Shown: positions 46,399-57,778, counted from the stretch's first letter. The stretch is DNA of 64,000 nucleotides from Bimastos eiseni (GCA_959347315.1 OY365814.1:3692116-3756115); one strand, 5' to 3'. The notes: generated by a model not told the origin, from the sequence alone. Made by a program: numbers and translations.

Positions 46399-46476
46399 AA
46401 AAATACAATTTTTACTTCTTGGGGGATCGCGGCTATAACATCACCGATGAATAAGCGCCGCTCTCGCTTTTACACT

Positions 46477-46782
46477 TCAGTTTTTGGTAGGAACAGTAAT
46501 CACGTAAAGTCTAGCGTTTTCGGCAGCACTGTTGTTTGTTATCACTTGGCTAACTAATCTCTCGACTTGGCCAAAGCTTGCGGCTTCGCCAGAGATAACC
46601 GGCAGATGAATCTCAGTCGGCAGACCTTTTATCGAATTACCGTTCATGTCCAAATGACCATCCACGGCGTTCGTTCCATCTCATTTTAGAAAGATATCAC
46701 TCGCTTGAGAAAGAGTAACGCCGCCAAACACTACTCTTTGCGTTGATCCAGTATCGGTTCTTCCAAATTTATCGACGGGCAT
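46477..46782 (-). pseudogene. Fiber-like protein, N-terminal remnant, second copy
   Basis: The start ATG at 46782 is preceded on its strand by a TATATAAAAAA box. It reads VDKFGRTDTGS, then one shaft module (DGHLDMNGNSIKGLPTEIH, ASFGQVERLV) with one nonsense codon. The frame ends at 46477; the galactose-binding-like half present in the first element is absent. Confidence 0.65.
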
Positions 46783-46804
46783 TTTTTTATATAGCTGGTA
46801 TTAT

Positions 46805-47224
46805 TTAACGCAAATCATTTACAACTTCTTGAAATTTACGGCCATCATTGCTCGTCTTCTTCATTATGAACAGACACAAATGTCCGCAGCACACTTGGCC
46901 GTCGCGCTGGATTCGTTCGCTGTATACCGGTCTTTGCAAATACTCGATCAATTCCGTAGGCGAGGGTAGTCCGTAGCTGTCGAAATAGACCTTATCGCCG
47001 GCGCGCTTGATCCAACACGTCCAGTGCGTTCCTCTGCCGCTGGAATCGTCCAGATTAAGGTTGCCGCACTCATTCTCTCTCGGCTTCTTTGGCAACTCGT
47101 CCCGCAGGAATACTCCTCTGAAATTATTCAGGTTCAAGGACTTCACGGCGTCGAACAGCTGTGCATTGGATAAAGGAATATTAGGCAGCTTAATGCCTTC
47201 GACGTTTAATATTTTTTCACTCAT
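46805..47224 (-). CDS. Adenain-like cysteine protease, second copy
   Basis: Intact 139-codon frame. The triad is visible as GTHWTCWIK (His), YFDSYGLPSP (Asp) and CGHLCLFIM (Cys). It is about 70% like the copy at 6827-7252 by eye. It lies between the fiber-like gene and PolB, all leftward. The intact frame in an otherwise ruined element may be chance, given its short length. Confidence 0.88.
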   Translation of the reverse strand: MSEKILNVEGIKLPNIPLSNAQLFDAVKSLNLNNFRGVFLRDELPKKPRENECGNLNLDDSSGRGTHWTCWIKRAGDKVYFDSYGLPSPTELIEYLQRPVYSERIQRDGQVCCGHLCLFIMKKTSNDGRKFQEVVNDLR

Positions 47225-47231
47225 TTTTTAG

Positions 47232-48330
47232 TTAGGGAATAATGCCCGTATGCCAAAGTGTGTATCCCGTCTTCAAGTATTACACGTTTGTCGTCATCAT
47301 CATTATTTTTTCGCCATCATTCTTCGCTGTAGATATCGTGTAGGTGAGACCGAAAGACGTTCATCTTCTTCGATTGCTCCCTCTTGGTGAATAAGCAGTC
47401 TTTGTAATCTTCGTGCGTAATAGATTTCTTGACAACATTCTTCTTCAAGCCGTTGCATTTCTTATGGCCTTGGCCAGCCATCTTGTAAGAATACAGTTTC
47501 GATATCAAACCTACAAACTCTTCGATCTGTTTTCCAGCGGCCTCGTTTTTGAATATGCCGATAACCCCTTAATTGACGCCAATTTCGATGCCTGACGGAT
47601 GGTCTTTGGAACAATCGCGAGTGTCGAACATGCTTCTAGTGTCAGAGGCGATATACGCGTAAAAGTCCTCTGTCTTAATTTCATAAAGTAGCGAATCCGT
47701 GTCGGTGAAAAGTAACATGGCTCTATCGTGGTATTTCTTCTTGATGTATTTGTAATGAAAATCGTACATCAGAGTTTTACTTAAATCTAAAAAACACGTT
47801 CCAAGATATGTCAATTTGTTGTAATACAGTTTCGTTCGTTTCAAGTGAATGGCGATTAGGTTTTCGTCGAATATTGTTCAAGTGTCGTAATTCGTTCTCG
47901 CTGCCAACTTCATGGCCGCCTTCTCGTCAGTGACTAATTTCACGTCAACACGATTCTCGATATTTTCGCAAGTCTTGCCGAAGACGCTACTGTTCGTCAA
48001 TTTGAAAAAGTCTTTTTCGAAGTCGTTGTTAGCCTTCGTCCTCAAGTCGGTTTTCTTCATCCATAAATTTATCGGCTGGGATGGTTGACAAGTGTTTATA
48101 GGTCTCATGAAAGAATCGAAATCGGCGTACACGACAAAAGGCACCCTCATCTTTCTATAATCATTTTTGAAACTCAACATAGTTCCTGGTTCACGGAGTT
48201 TCATCTTTTCAGCGGCGTGTTGAGAACAGTACTCGGTGTGCTTGTGTAGCGAAAATTTTGTACTAAAACCGATCAAGCATCTTTTACAATGGTGCTTCGA
48301 AGTTCTGGTGTTTTCCGTTTGTTTTGTCAT
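47232..48330 (-). pseudogene. PolB, second copy, with large internal deletion
   Basis: The N-terminus has zinc-finger-like CKRCLIGFSTKFSLHKHTEYC and Exo I (FVVYADFDSF). It then jumps directly to the region of motif B (KLTNSSVFGKT), followed by motif C with a normal DTDS (LLFTDTDSLLYE). Exo II, the endonuclease-like zinc segment and motif A are missing, a loss of several hundred residues. Stops lie near 47878 and 47569, and the end of the coding region near 47320 is disrupted. Confidence 0.85.
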
Positions 48331-48345
48331 CAGTTCGTTGAACTT

Positions 48346-48439
48346 CTTTATCTAACAGTAATGATTCTTTTGTTCGTTGGTTATGAGAAGCAGATCTATG
48401 CACCCAAAGCTCTCATGCTTTGATATATATATACATTGA

Positions 48440-48471
<32 letters not shown>

Positions 48472-49239
48472 GCGGGAATAGCTTTACATCGAGCTCGTCA
48501 CCAAATACATTGATACTAATATCATTATTTCTTACTTATTACGTCAGCATCCGCAGCTACGGAAAATTCGACGCCGGACCAATAAAGTTCCTCAGTCTGT
48601 TTTATTAATGCTTGTGATGCTTGTGATTTCGTGATTCTTTCTGCATGTTCCTCAACGGGGTTTAAGACTCTCGTTACGCACCACTTGAAACATGACTAAA
48701 TTCAAACATATGAACTGTAGCATGTATAGTTGGAACAACAGTTTACATCAATGCAGACATCTCTTAGTCAGTTATTCTTACGTACGCCTACATGTGTGCA
48801 ATTGCGATATAACTACAATGAAGAGTTCTGTACATTGACGTCACAAAATTATTGTTTGGTTATGGCAGTTTTGTGTTTGTGGACTTTCCTTGGAGATTAC
48901 TCACAAGGTGCATCCAAGTTCTAAAAGTATGAGAAGAATCATAGAAATCTTGTTTGCACAATTTATATCACACTCAGGTAGGGTTGCCAACACATGAGTA
49001 ACCAAAGGAAGGCTGGAAGGAAGGATACGCTATATGTTTCACTCTAGATTCTGGAGTCAGAGAGTCTCCTACGCAATCAAGAAACGTGATCACGTGGGAA
49101 TACAGTATGAAACAATTCTAGGGTCTTATCATGTCATGTCATATCGCCGTCGTTGACTGCGTGAATGGAAAGACAAACAACTTATTTATATGAATGCTGC
49201 TAAGTAGTTTCAACAATCAATTGAGTCTTCTTTATTACG
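48346..49239. other. Non-coding stretch with (AT)n
   Basis: (AT)n tract at 48422-48472. No gene seen. Confidence 0.5.
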
Positions 49240-50009
49240 CACAGTGTTTCCCTGAGCTGCCAACTTCCCACAGCAATTCTTTCAGATTTTTCACTCGATA
49301 AACGTTTCACATTGTCAATTTGTTCTGTCAGACATTCATATTCATACCTACATTGTTTGTCTCGTGAGTCTGATAAATTATGGGTAAACTTATTTTCTTA
49401 ACAGAAGTAATTTCTTTTGCCGCCGTCTTCTATTTATTATGACTCCAGACTTCTTTTTAGTCATTTTTTTCTCTACCACCAGAAGTCGACTAGACAACCG
49501 GTGCAACGAATGATCCTTCGAATTCAACTCAGATAACGATAATGGACTACTGCAGAAACGAAAACGTGCACCTTGTTTAGTCTGAATGCTTTCCGGAATA
49601 GCTTTGCATCCAAACATAGAACTCACGTCACACAGAGATCTAGTGAAATGCGACTGGAAGTTAAATGATCAGCCGTTGTCACAATTGACTTTAGGCCGCT
49701 GGTATGAGTTCGATATTTTGAGCTTGTCCAACTCGACCAATCAAACAAGGCAGACTAATTACGTGAAGTCTTATAACTCATCAATCATCCAGACAAACAC
49801 CCTTGAAAACCAACACGATCGATATGCAACTAACAAGAAGTTTTGGATAGCTGCGTGCTTATAATCCTTTTGGTGTGAAAACGTTTGAAAGTTCTTATTT
49901 CTATTGATTAGTCCTTCTCTAAATAGGTGTTCTTCGCGAAGGGCTGTCGTAGACTGCCACATTGCGCGCCCCTCATTAATTTACCGCCTTCGAAAGGCTT
50001 TCCTGTCGC
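49240..50009. repeat. Left copy of a ~0.8 kb local duplication
   Basis: Segments around 49250-49350, 49420-49590 and 49880-50000 are recognisably similar, in the same order, to 51470-51560, 51630-51790 and 52100-52245. Neither copy encodes a recognisable protein. Confidence 0.65.
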
Positions 50010-51345
50010 AACTCCATGTCATTCAATCTGGCCTTTTACCTCCCAGACAATCAGGTTTTAGAGCCAACCACTCAACTGAAACTGTTCTTCTTTCTCTTCT
50101 ATCCGACATCTATTCAGCAATGGATAAGTCCCATGTCACTCTCTTGGCACTTTTTGATGTATCTTCAGCATTCGATATGGTAGACCATGATATACTTCTG
50201 CATCGCCTTGAAACGTTTGGTTTCGCTCTTATCTTACAGATCGTACCCAAATGGTCATCCTAGGTGACTCCCGCAGTTCTTGGGTACCTGTACAATTTGG
50301 CGTACCTCAAGGATCCGTATTGGGTCCACTTATGTATATCATGTTTACAGCTGATATTCCTCGCCTTTTTGAAACACACTCGACGTCAATTCACCTCTAC
50401 GCTGATGATGTTCATCCGTTCAGGCCTTCGTGCATGGCTCCACTTCCAAACCAACTTGCTCTTTGCCAATCTATTGAATCACTCTCTGCTGATCTCAACT
50501 GTTGGATGTCCTCAAACCGTCTCTCACTCAATTCTTCCAAGACCAAATTGGTCTGGTTGGGCACCCGCCAGCAGCTGCTTAAACTTGATTACACTTTACT
50601 TGCCAAGCGGTTCCCTCAGTTTAGTTTCTTCACAAATGTCCGCAATCTGGGCGTCACTCTGGACAGTACTCTATCCTTCACATATCTCTAATCTCTCTCG
50701 GTCCAACATCTGTCATTTGCGGCGACTACGCACCATCCGACGATCTGTGTCTTCGACCATTTTTATCGACCATGGTTCATGAATTCAGCTTCTCCCGCAT
50801 TGACTACTGTAACTCATTACTAATCGACCTACCAAAACTCCGCCTTATTCCGCTCCAGTCTGTTCTCAATGCAGCTGCTCGTTTGATCGCCCGTCTTTCA
50901 CGTTTTTCACATATTTCTACTTTCATGACTCAACATCTTCATTGGCTTCCTTTGACTGATAGGATTCATCTCAAAGTTCTCTTTCTTACATTCAAAGCGT
51001 TGTTGGGTCAAGCTCCATTCTATCTATGTGATCTTATCAGCAAACCTATCTCAGCTACCACCGGACGTCCTCTCCGCTCTTTAGACCGTCACGATCTTCT
51101 AGTATCGCAGTCTAGAACGGCCACAGCTCAGCATCGTGCCTATGCCTTTGTTGGCCCTTTGCTTTGGAACAGCCTTCCTACTGTGACTCGTGCTGCAATC
51201 TTGTCTAGTAGCACAACTGTTTCTGCTCGTTCTCTTAAGATTTTTCTTTTCTCTAGGGGTTTTTTGCACTGGGAGCGAATCTGATTAGGTTGTACTGTGA
51301 GAGGCGCTTTATAAATCCGTAAATAGAATAGAATAGAATTCTACT
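50010..51345 (+). mobile_element. 5'-truncated LINE (CR1/L2/Jockey-like) reverse transcriptase
   Basis: Three frames in sequence. 50010-50210 has QSGFRANHSTETVLLSLLSD and an FDVSSAFDMVDH block (catalytic Asp). 50251-50691 has FGVPQGSVLGP and YADD (50398-50409). 50772-51284 is the C-terminal part, with SRIDYCNSLL, HWLPLTDRIHLKVL and GPLLWNSLP. Two frameshifts break it. The 3' end has GGCGCTTTATAAATCCG followed by AATAG repeats (51320-51340), a usual LINE tail. It sits in the left copy of a local duplication. Confidence 0.85.
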
Positions 51346-51459
51346 CCTGTCTGTTTAACTCTTCCAATGGTGCAAATCTTTCAACTTAACTGTATTTCAT
51401 TTCTTCTCTAAAGCTTATTCCATGGATAATTCCTTTAAAACTACTTCTCTTTCTCGAGG

Positions 51460-52250
51460 TAAAAGCCGTATGTTAAAAATGTATTTTCGCTACCTCAGTT
51501 AAGATTGCTCCTCTTTCGACCTTTTCTCACTCAGTAACCGTTTGATATTGTTAACTTATTCGTTCAGCAATTACACCGAAATTGATTCACGTCTATGACT
51601 ACGTTTCGTCAGAAGTATTTCAGCAGAAGTATTTTTGCCGCCGTCTTCTGTTGATTTGACTACAGACTTCTTTTCGGTAGCTTCTGCTCCACCTTCGAGA
51701 CTCGACCAGACAACCGTGCGACGAATTCTCCTACGAACTTAACTTAGATATTGCATGAACAAACCCGTACAACTTGCTTCATCTGAATCTTTTAATAAAT
51801 AGATCGACATCCAAACATCGCCACACAGATGTCTGGCTGTGGTCATAATTATGCGCTTATAACCGTTGACCGCTCGCATGAGTTCGATTTTATAGCCTTG
51901 TCCAACTCGACCTCTCAGACAAAACAGATTATTTACGTTACGTTATTATAGGTTTATATATTTCGTCCTTCGTCCGGACACGCGTGTTTTCTTGCACCGA
52001 AATACCGTTGAAAACCAAGGCAGTCGAGATGCAGCTGTCAAATAACAGAAAGTGTTGGATATCTGCATATGCATACTTAGAATCCCTTGGATGTTCAAGC
52101 AACAGGAATTTCTTATTTATATATTATAGGACCTTGTCTAAACAGTTGTTCTAACTTAATGTAGTTCGCGTGGGGCCGTCGTGAACTGTTACGTTTTGCG
52201 CCTTTAATTAATTTACCGCCGTCGAAAGGTTTCCTCACAGCAATCATGGC
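51460..52250. repeat. Right copy of the local duplication
   Basis: Partner of 49240-50009, diverged with indels and lacking the LINE. Confidence 0.6.
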
Positions 52251-52742
52251 ACAAACGGGGATTGACTGAGCTCCCTTGTCATACATCAACGATGCTGCAT
52301 CGGAATGTTGCTACCTTTTCTAATATCTGCCAAGGTCTTGCAGCATACCCACACAATGTGACCTTCGACAGCTTTCCTACTCACCAACCACGTAAGTAGT
52401 TCCTCGACCAATACCATGAATATTATTTCTCCCACGTTTGTCTGAATAGGTGGGCAAAATGGCAATGATGACCTTAAGAGGTTTTGAGCGCAGTCTTTTA
52501 GGAAGTTAATCGGGTGTAAGTTTGTCGGTAGGAAATTGTCTTTTGGTCGTTCCTTGAATATTAGATTTATAACATCTGAAGAGACGAGAATGCTTCCAAA
52601 GCTTTTATTTTAAATACTACGGCTATATCTATGAAGCATAGTTTAGGAATGTTAAAAAGCAAAGCTTAAGAATGTCTAAAAATCGAAAACATGGATTCTT
52701 AACAATTCACTGATGTAATAAGTTAACTAATTTGATTTTCAG

Positions 52743-52929
52743 TTGAATGAATTTCCCATAGAGTTGCTAGACATCATATTAGAAAAGTCATATCTGTATT
52801 GGATACTGAATTCGTCATTACACCAGAATGACGAACTTGTCATTAAGACTTTGGCATCAGTCGACGTCTGTTGGTATAAACGAATAACGAAACAACGATT
52901 TAAGAGAAGAATTTGGCGACGGTGGAAAG
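52743..52929 (+). CDS. F-box-like exon
   Basis: Acceptor TTGATTTTCAG and donor GGAAAG|GTAGGA; 187 bp, phase 0 in and phase 1 out. It encodes FPIELLDIILEKSYLYWIL, then LASVDVCWYKRITKQRFKRR and IWRRWKG. The P-x-E-L-L-x-x-I-L start and the V-C-W-x-x-I end follow the F-box outline (binding of Skp1 in ubiquitin ligases). The fit is partial. The phase 1 exit is compatible with the exon at 55555; the phase 0 entry is not compatible with the linker exon, so an exon is missing or this begins another gene. Confidence 0.5.
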
Positions 52930-53988
52930 GTAGGATGACTTTCAAATAGTTACCAGGAAATACAGTCAGCTTAACTTGAATCATCACATAATTTTACCAA
53001 AGAAAAAGAACTGCTTGTCCAATTATTCCATTTGTTTTTTAGTTTTAGCGTTCACTGAGGCATTTCCAGCACAGGTGACATTCTATGTTTCTACGACTCT
53101 AGGCTAAATCCAAAAAAGCCTCCATGTCAAAATCCCAATGTTAGTTATTAATTTAAATACTTTCGCACATAATTATAAGTATTTTAAAATAATAATAATT
53201 ACAACTTCCTCAACTATGCATGAAATAATTATTAGTTTCAAACTCTGAGACGGCCCTCTCTGAACTTCTCTCCACATATATCCAAAAGCGAACGTTGGTG
53301 TTTGAAGCAAATGCGATTCTGATTTTAACGCAACACCCTGTGAACTGCCAGACACATTTTAAAGCCCAAGTTTTGGGGTCATGGTTAGCTGCTAGATGGT
53401 ACATTTGCTCTTGACATCTGATTGGACATAGGTCTTCACTGTGTATTACAGCGCTCTGGTTGACCAGATCAGAGAAACAAATCGCCTCTGAAGAAGACTG
53501 TGTTTGGACCTCAGCCCATGGCACCTGTGTTGTGCGCGTGTTTATAATGATAGACGCTGTCAGGTCGCAATGCTTGAATACATATCCCTTCCCCTATTCT
53601 TCCATCTATATATATATATATATAAACAGTGCGATTACCATGACACTAATAAGCAAAATGTTATAGAGTGTCTCAGTTATTGCAATACGGCATTTCGAAG
53701 CAAGATATGCAAACATTCAAATAGGCTATCACTCACTTTTCTCATGCTTAATTACCTTTTACTAGATGACATTTAATAATTATAATGGCTTCTGATGGAC
53801 AGTAAATCGAGGTCAATGCGATTACGGAAGAGGGAAAACATTTAATTATTTCCTTATTGTGTCTATTGACAGTTCATTGCTTATGCTTATGCTAAATAAA
53901 TTTGCTTTGCATGTTATATATTATTTATGTACAATTCAATGACAATCCGCATAGAAATTTTACTTTACATGTCTATAAATTAAGCAAA
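52930..53988. other. Intron, nothing recognised
   Basis: Only a short (AT)n at 53608-53626. Confidence 0.45.
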
Positions 53989-54199
53989 CCCCAGGAGGTG
54001 AAAACCCCTAGAGGTGAAAGCCCCTAGAGGTGAAAGCCTTTAGAGGTGAAAGCCCCTAGAGGTGAAAGCCCCTAGAGGTGAAAGCCCCTAGAGGTGAAAG
54101 CCCCAAAAGGTGAATTGTCCGGTGGTGAAACGTCCGGAGGTGAAAGCCAAAAGAAGTGAAACGTCCGAAGGTGAAACGTCCGGAGGTGAAAGCTCCTGA
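53989..54199. repeat. 16 bp minisatellite, about 13 units
   Basis: Units follow CCCCTAGAGGTGAAAG; six are nearly identical and the right part drifts to GTCCGGAGGTGAAAC (15 bp). Confidence 0.95.
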
Positions 54200-55149
54200 A
54201 ACCATATATATATTTATATACATATATGCAGGTATAACAATTGACGAGAATTTACCAGGGTCGTATGTACGGCTCTGAGGTTGCTTATTTGGATGATGTC
54301 CATGGTTTTAAATGTGTGTGTGTGCGTGTGCTTGGGTGCGCGTAAGTCTTTATGTATTTCATAGATACATCCAACAGACGTCTCTAACTCTTCGCGTGGT
54401 ACCATCAGCAATACCTGCTGTCATTGTCTGGTGTAAATTTGTCTGGTGTAAATTTCCGCCTTTCTCACTTTGCAAAATAAAGAATAGTTCAACGTAATTA
54501 CACTATACTAATGAAGAGAAATAAGCTTAGCCTACAACTTTATTAAGTGTGCGTTATTAGAATAAACACACTTTGCTAAAAAGATTTATGCGATATAGAA
54601 CAGTTTTGATGAAAATGAACAGTCTTGCAAGGAACAGCTTCTAACTCAGACAAGACGAATGATAGACTAAACCATTGCAGAACACTTTCATGGTTCATTG
54701 GCATCTGACATCTGATGAGACATATCCTTGGCCTTGGCTGAGCATTTGAGAAATTTGAATATAAAGAGCTTCCTGATTGTGAAATATATATCCACTGCTA
54801 TGGCAAGCATGCATATACACAATACATCTTCCACAAGTATGGGGCGCTAAATAAAGGAAATTGGATAACAGGCGAGTTATGAGGCACATGTACTACAGGT
54901 CAACAGGTCAACAGGTAGAACTACTTGATATGCATTTTAATAAATCGTGTGACATCCACATCAATAGTGTGTGTGTTTGCGTGCGTGTGTTTGTGTGTGC
55001 GTGCGTGTGTGTGTCTGGGTCAGATGTTGGGTTCATAGCCACCTCAATTGACAATAATGGCCATTGCCAAGGTGCCACCCAATTAAACAACATTGAGCAG
55101 AGGTCTGCAATAGACATCACTGACCACACAGAGCAACAAAGGAAATCCT
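54200..55149. other. Intron with GT-rich microsatellites
   Basis: GT/GCGT-rich tracts at 54312-54345 and 54966-55016. No exon recognised. Confidence 0.45.
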
Positions 55150-55360
55150 TCAGGCGGTCCGCAGTGCATTTGGTTCGAGGTTTGATTGACAGCAAGCAAC
55201 CACGCCTCCACGATGTATATGGATGCTTTCCTGGGGACAACGAACGGGGCAAAACTAGGCCTTTAAACTGAATTATTCGTTCGAGGGGCAGCCAGTGTAA
55301 AGATAGTTGATTGGTGACTTGTAACCTGTGCAATACTGTTGTAGCTTGTGAAATGTTGTC
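55150..55360 (-). mobile_element. Short CR1-like LINE fragment, antisense
   Basis: The minus strand reads QVTNQLSLHWLPLERIIQFK, the LHWLP...RI.FK block near the C-terminus of CR1/L2-type LINEs. Too short to classify. Confidence 0.5.
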
Positions 55361-55554
55361 CTATAATGAAGATCAGAAGTCGACTTTGTTAGTTGGAAAG
55401 TAATATCCTTGAACGAAGCACCTCCGTTCAATTGAATGTCACCAGATGCGAGGATTGCATTTCTCATCAAACAAATACGTTTCCCTGCTGAAGACATATT
55501 AAAATGTAATACAGATATTATATTTAGAAGTAATATTATAATTTGTTATTTTAG

Positions 55555-55899
55555 ATTTCTATGAAAGAAACAATAAGCGTTCTGTAATCATTAGAAGCAA
55601 CCAGCAATACCTTTTGGAGAATATTCAACCGAATGATAAGTTCTACACTTCGATGTTGTCATTCGACTGCATAACAGATAAACAAAGTCGCTTAATTCGC
55701 AGACAACGTTCAGACTTAAACAAGACCAAAAAGAACGAACTAAGTGGCTTCATTCGACGACATAATTCACAACGAGATGAGAACTCTGAACTTTTGTGCT
55801 TATTGAGCTCCTTCGATCAAACTAAGTCTTCATATTTCATTACATGTGTTCGGAGAAATAACCAGAAGATAGTGGCAAGGATGATCGAAAACGGAGGAG
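55555..55899 (+). CDS. CARD-like (death-fold) exon F
   Basis: Acceptor GTTATTTTAG|AT and donor GGAG|GTGAAC; 345 bp, phase 1 at both ends, like the CARD exon at 30632. Helical pattern: SNQQYLLENIQPNDKFYTSM, FDCITDKQSRLIRRQ, KKNELSGFIRRHN, SELLCLLSSF and NNQKIVARMIENGGG. This fits a divergent CARD (or DED) with a KxNELL-type helix 4. It is the last exon recognised; the gene may continue past the LTR element. Confidence 0.62.
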
Positions 55900-56024
55900 G
55901 TGAACAGTAATATTCTATCTCATAGCTTAAGAGTAATAAGGTTTTGTTTCAAACGTTACTATAGACAGGGCTCAATTACCCGTTAGAGATCTAAGTTTTG
56001 CGCTCCACTTGAACCTTTAGTCAT

Positions 56025-56079
56025 AACAGCAATATAGTTGCAAGTATAATTGAAAACGGAGGAGGTTAATAATAATATT
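56025..56079 (+). repeat. Tandem duplicate of the 3' end of exon F
   Basis: AATTGAAAACGGAGGAGGTTAA and flanks repeat the end of exon F and its donor region about 166 bp downstream. A third partial copy (GATCTAAGTTTTG..., 57266-57330) follows the inserted hAT-like element. Confidence 0.7.
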
Positions 56080-56087
56080 TTATCTCA

Positions 56088-57257
56088 GTAGTGGTTAATT
56101 GGGTTGTTTACCATCAGTGGGGGTGGGACAGCCCCTTTTGACCTCCTCCAGCCCTTAATTGCCATTCTCGCTCGCTGATTAGTCGCTGGGCGACCTAATT
56201 AATATTCATGAGCCGGGCGCCATCGGTTGTCAGTCATTTTATTTGCTTTTCTCGCCCTCTCATTGGCTAAGGCAAGAGGTGACGGCATCCTCTCATTGGC
56301 AGGACTCCAGGCACACGTATATCTAAGCATACGCACACATACACGCACACATATAAACGCACACATACACACATGTATGCGATAAAGTCATTCGTCAGAC
56401 TTTTCGCGTTAAGACATGCGATGAAAGAAGGATGGATGCTTACGACAACTTCTAAAGGAACCTATATCAAAACATCATTTAAATACGCTTGAACTCAACA
56501 AACAGTAGATCGTTTAATTTAGGCTCTACATAAATGCAATTCCGACATCTACAGTGCAGACGAGGTTTATACCTCGTGCAGAATTTGACAACAATAGTAA
56601 TAACTGACTGACTTACTTACTGAATGTCATTAGACGCTTGTTTATCTATAAAACTTTGGAAAATAAAACTTTGGTCTAGTAACTACGACGAACTGGAAGC
56701 ATAAACTTATAGCTTCACGACATTATAGAAAAAGTAACGACATCTGCCGATCCTTCGTATACGTAAAAGAACACGATTTTGCCGAAACGGTAAAATCGAC
56801 CGCAAGTCAGTGACGATTCTGAACAGGAAAACGCTATACATGGGAACCGGAAAGTGGCTGCGAGACGAGGGAAACGAAATTAGACTTTTCTGGCGGATGC
56901 GCTCGTATCCGCCTTTGATCTGACTCCTGACCTTTGCGCGGGCGATCACTTCAATTTGATTAAACACGGTTCGTGGAGAATTTGGCCAAGCCTTTGATGA
57001 GCGTAAAGGGCCAGCCGCCGCCGCCAATGGCTTAACCGCAAACCAATGGTTGACGGTGTGCGTGTGTCTATGTATGTATCCGTGTCAGTGTATGTGTGCT
57101 TGTATGTGTGCGTGCCTGCGTATGTGACCTTGTATGTGATATGTATTTGGTCGTCCAGCGACCAATCGGTGAACTAGAATAGCAATTAAGGGCTGGAGGA
57201 GGTTGAAAGGGGCTGTAGCATCCGGCACTGATGGTAAACAGCCCTATTAACCACTAC
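56088..57257. mobile_element. Non-autonomous hAT-like element with perfect 8 bp TSD
   Basis: The ends are GTAGTGGTTAATTGGG and its complement, with inverted similarity reaching about 100 bp inwards (TTTACCATCAGTG, GGCTGGAGGAGGT, AATTAAGGGCTGG). TTATCTCA lies at 56080-56087 and 57258-57265, a perfect target duplication. Inner parts hold ACACGCACACATA-like sequence on the left and its complement on the right. No transposase frame. Confidence 0.85.
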
Positions 57258-57329
57258 TTATCTCATGATCTAAGTTTTGAGAGATTTTGGCTCCATTTGA
57301 ACCTTATAGTCCAAACAGCAATAATGATT

Positions 57330-57600
57330 GCCCTTACCTACACGAGGAGATGCTCTCTTCCTCTGCATCCTTCCGAAGGCATCTGAAGGCCCTTCTGTTC
57401 TCCGTTTAGCTGTGTCCTGAGTAGGACGCACCTCTGATCTTGAGTGGCGCTATACGAGTGCTCCGTTACAATAACAATTACAATGCCACAAGCAGAATAA
57501 TGCGATGCAATACCATCGACTTTGAGAAATCTAGTCTGCATATAAGACCGCAGAAAATAGTTATCTTGAAGAGGCGCTACATAAATTGCATTGATTCATT
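57330..57600 (+). mobile_element. LINE 3'-end fragments
   Basis: The plus strand reads SFRRHLKALLFSV, typical of the last helix of CR1/L2-like ORF2. It is followed by a GAGTGGCGCTATACGAGTGC tail and a second tail-like GAAGAGGCGCTACATAAATTGC at 57570. Confidence 0.5.
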
Positions 57601-57778
57601 GAAAATATCTTCTTTGTCCTCGATCAATTATCAGATCCGTTGTTTCCATAGTAATGTAACCGTGATAATTCTGTACATTACATTACAATAGATAGCCTCG
57701 AACAATTTATATATATATAGATCATTATTATACATTAGTTTCAGATGAACATTCACTAATTCAGACAGTATAGGTTCT

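Larger units (their letters stand above)
40688..48345. mobile_element. Second Polinton/Maverick copy, decayed
   Basis: The order is integrase (-), PLA2-like (-), ATPase (+), penton (+), core (+), an AT-rich insertion, small core-like protein (+), hexon-like capsid protein (+), an unknown gene (+), fiber (-), protease (-) and PolB (-). It shows the usual gene layout without the rearrangement seen at 1-11291 and fills in the capsid region missing there. Every gene except the protease is broken. Inverted ends could not be recognised. The left boundary is set where integrase homology stops before the chromodomain. Confidence 0.85.

Noticed and set aside
53989..54199. Regular repeats that could suggest a CRISPR array
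   Set aside because: Units are contiguous without spacers and the DNA is eukaryotic; it is a minisatellite.
54861..55271. 136-codon frame through a GT microsatellite
   Set aside because: Its Cys/Val run comes from the repeat; the right part overlaps an antisense LINE fragment.
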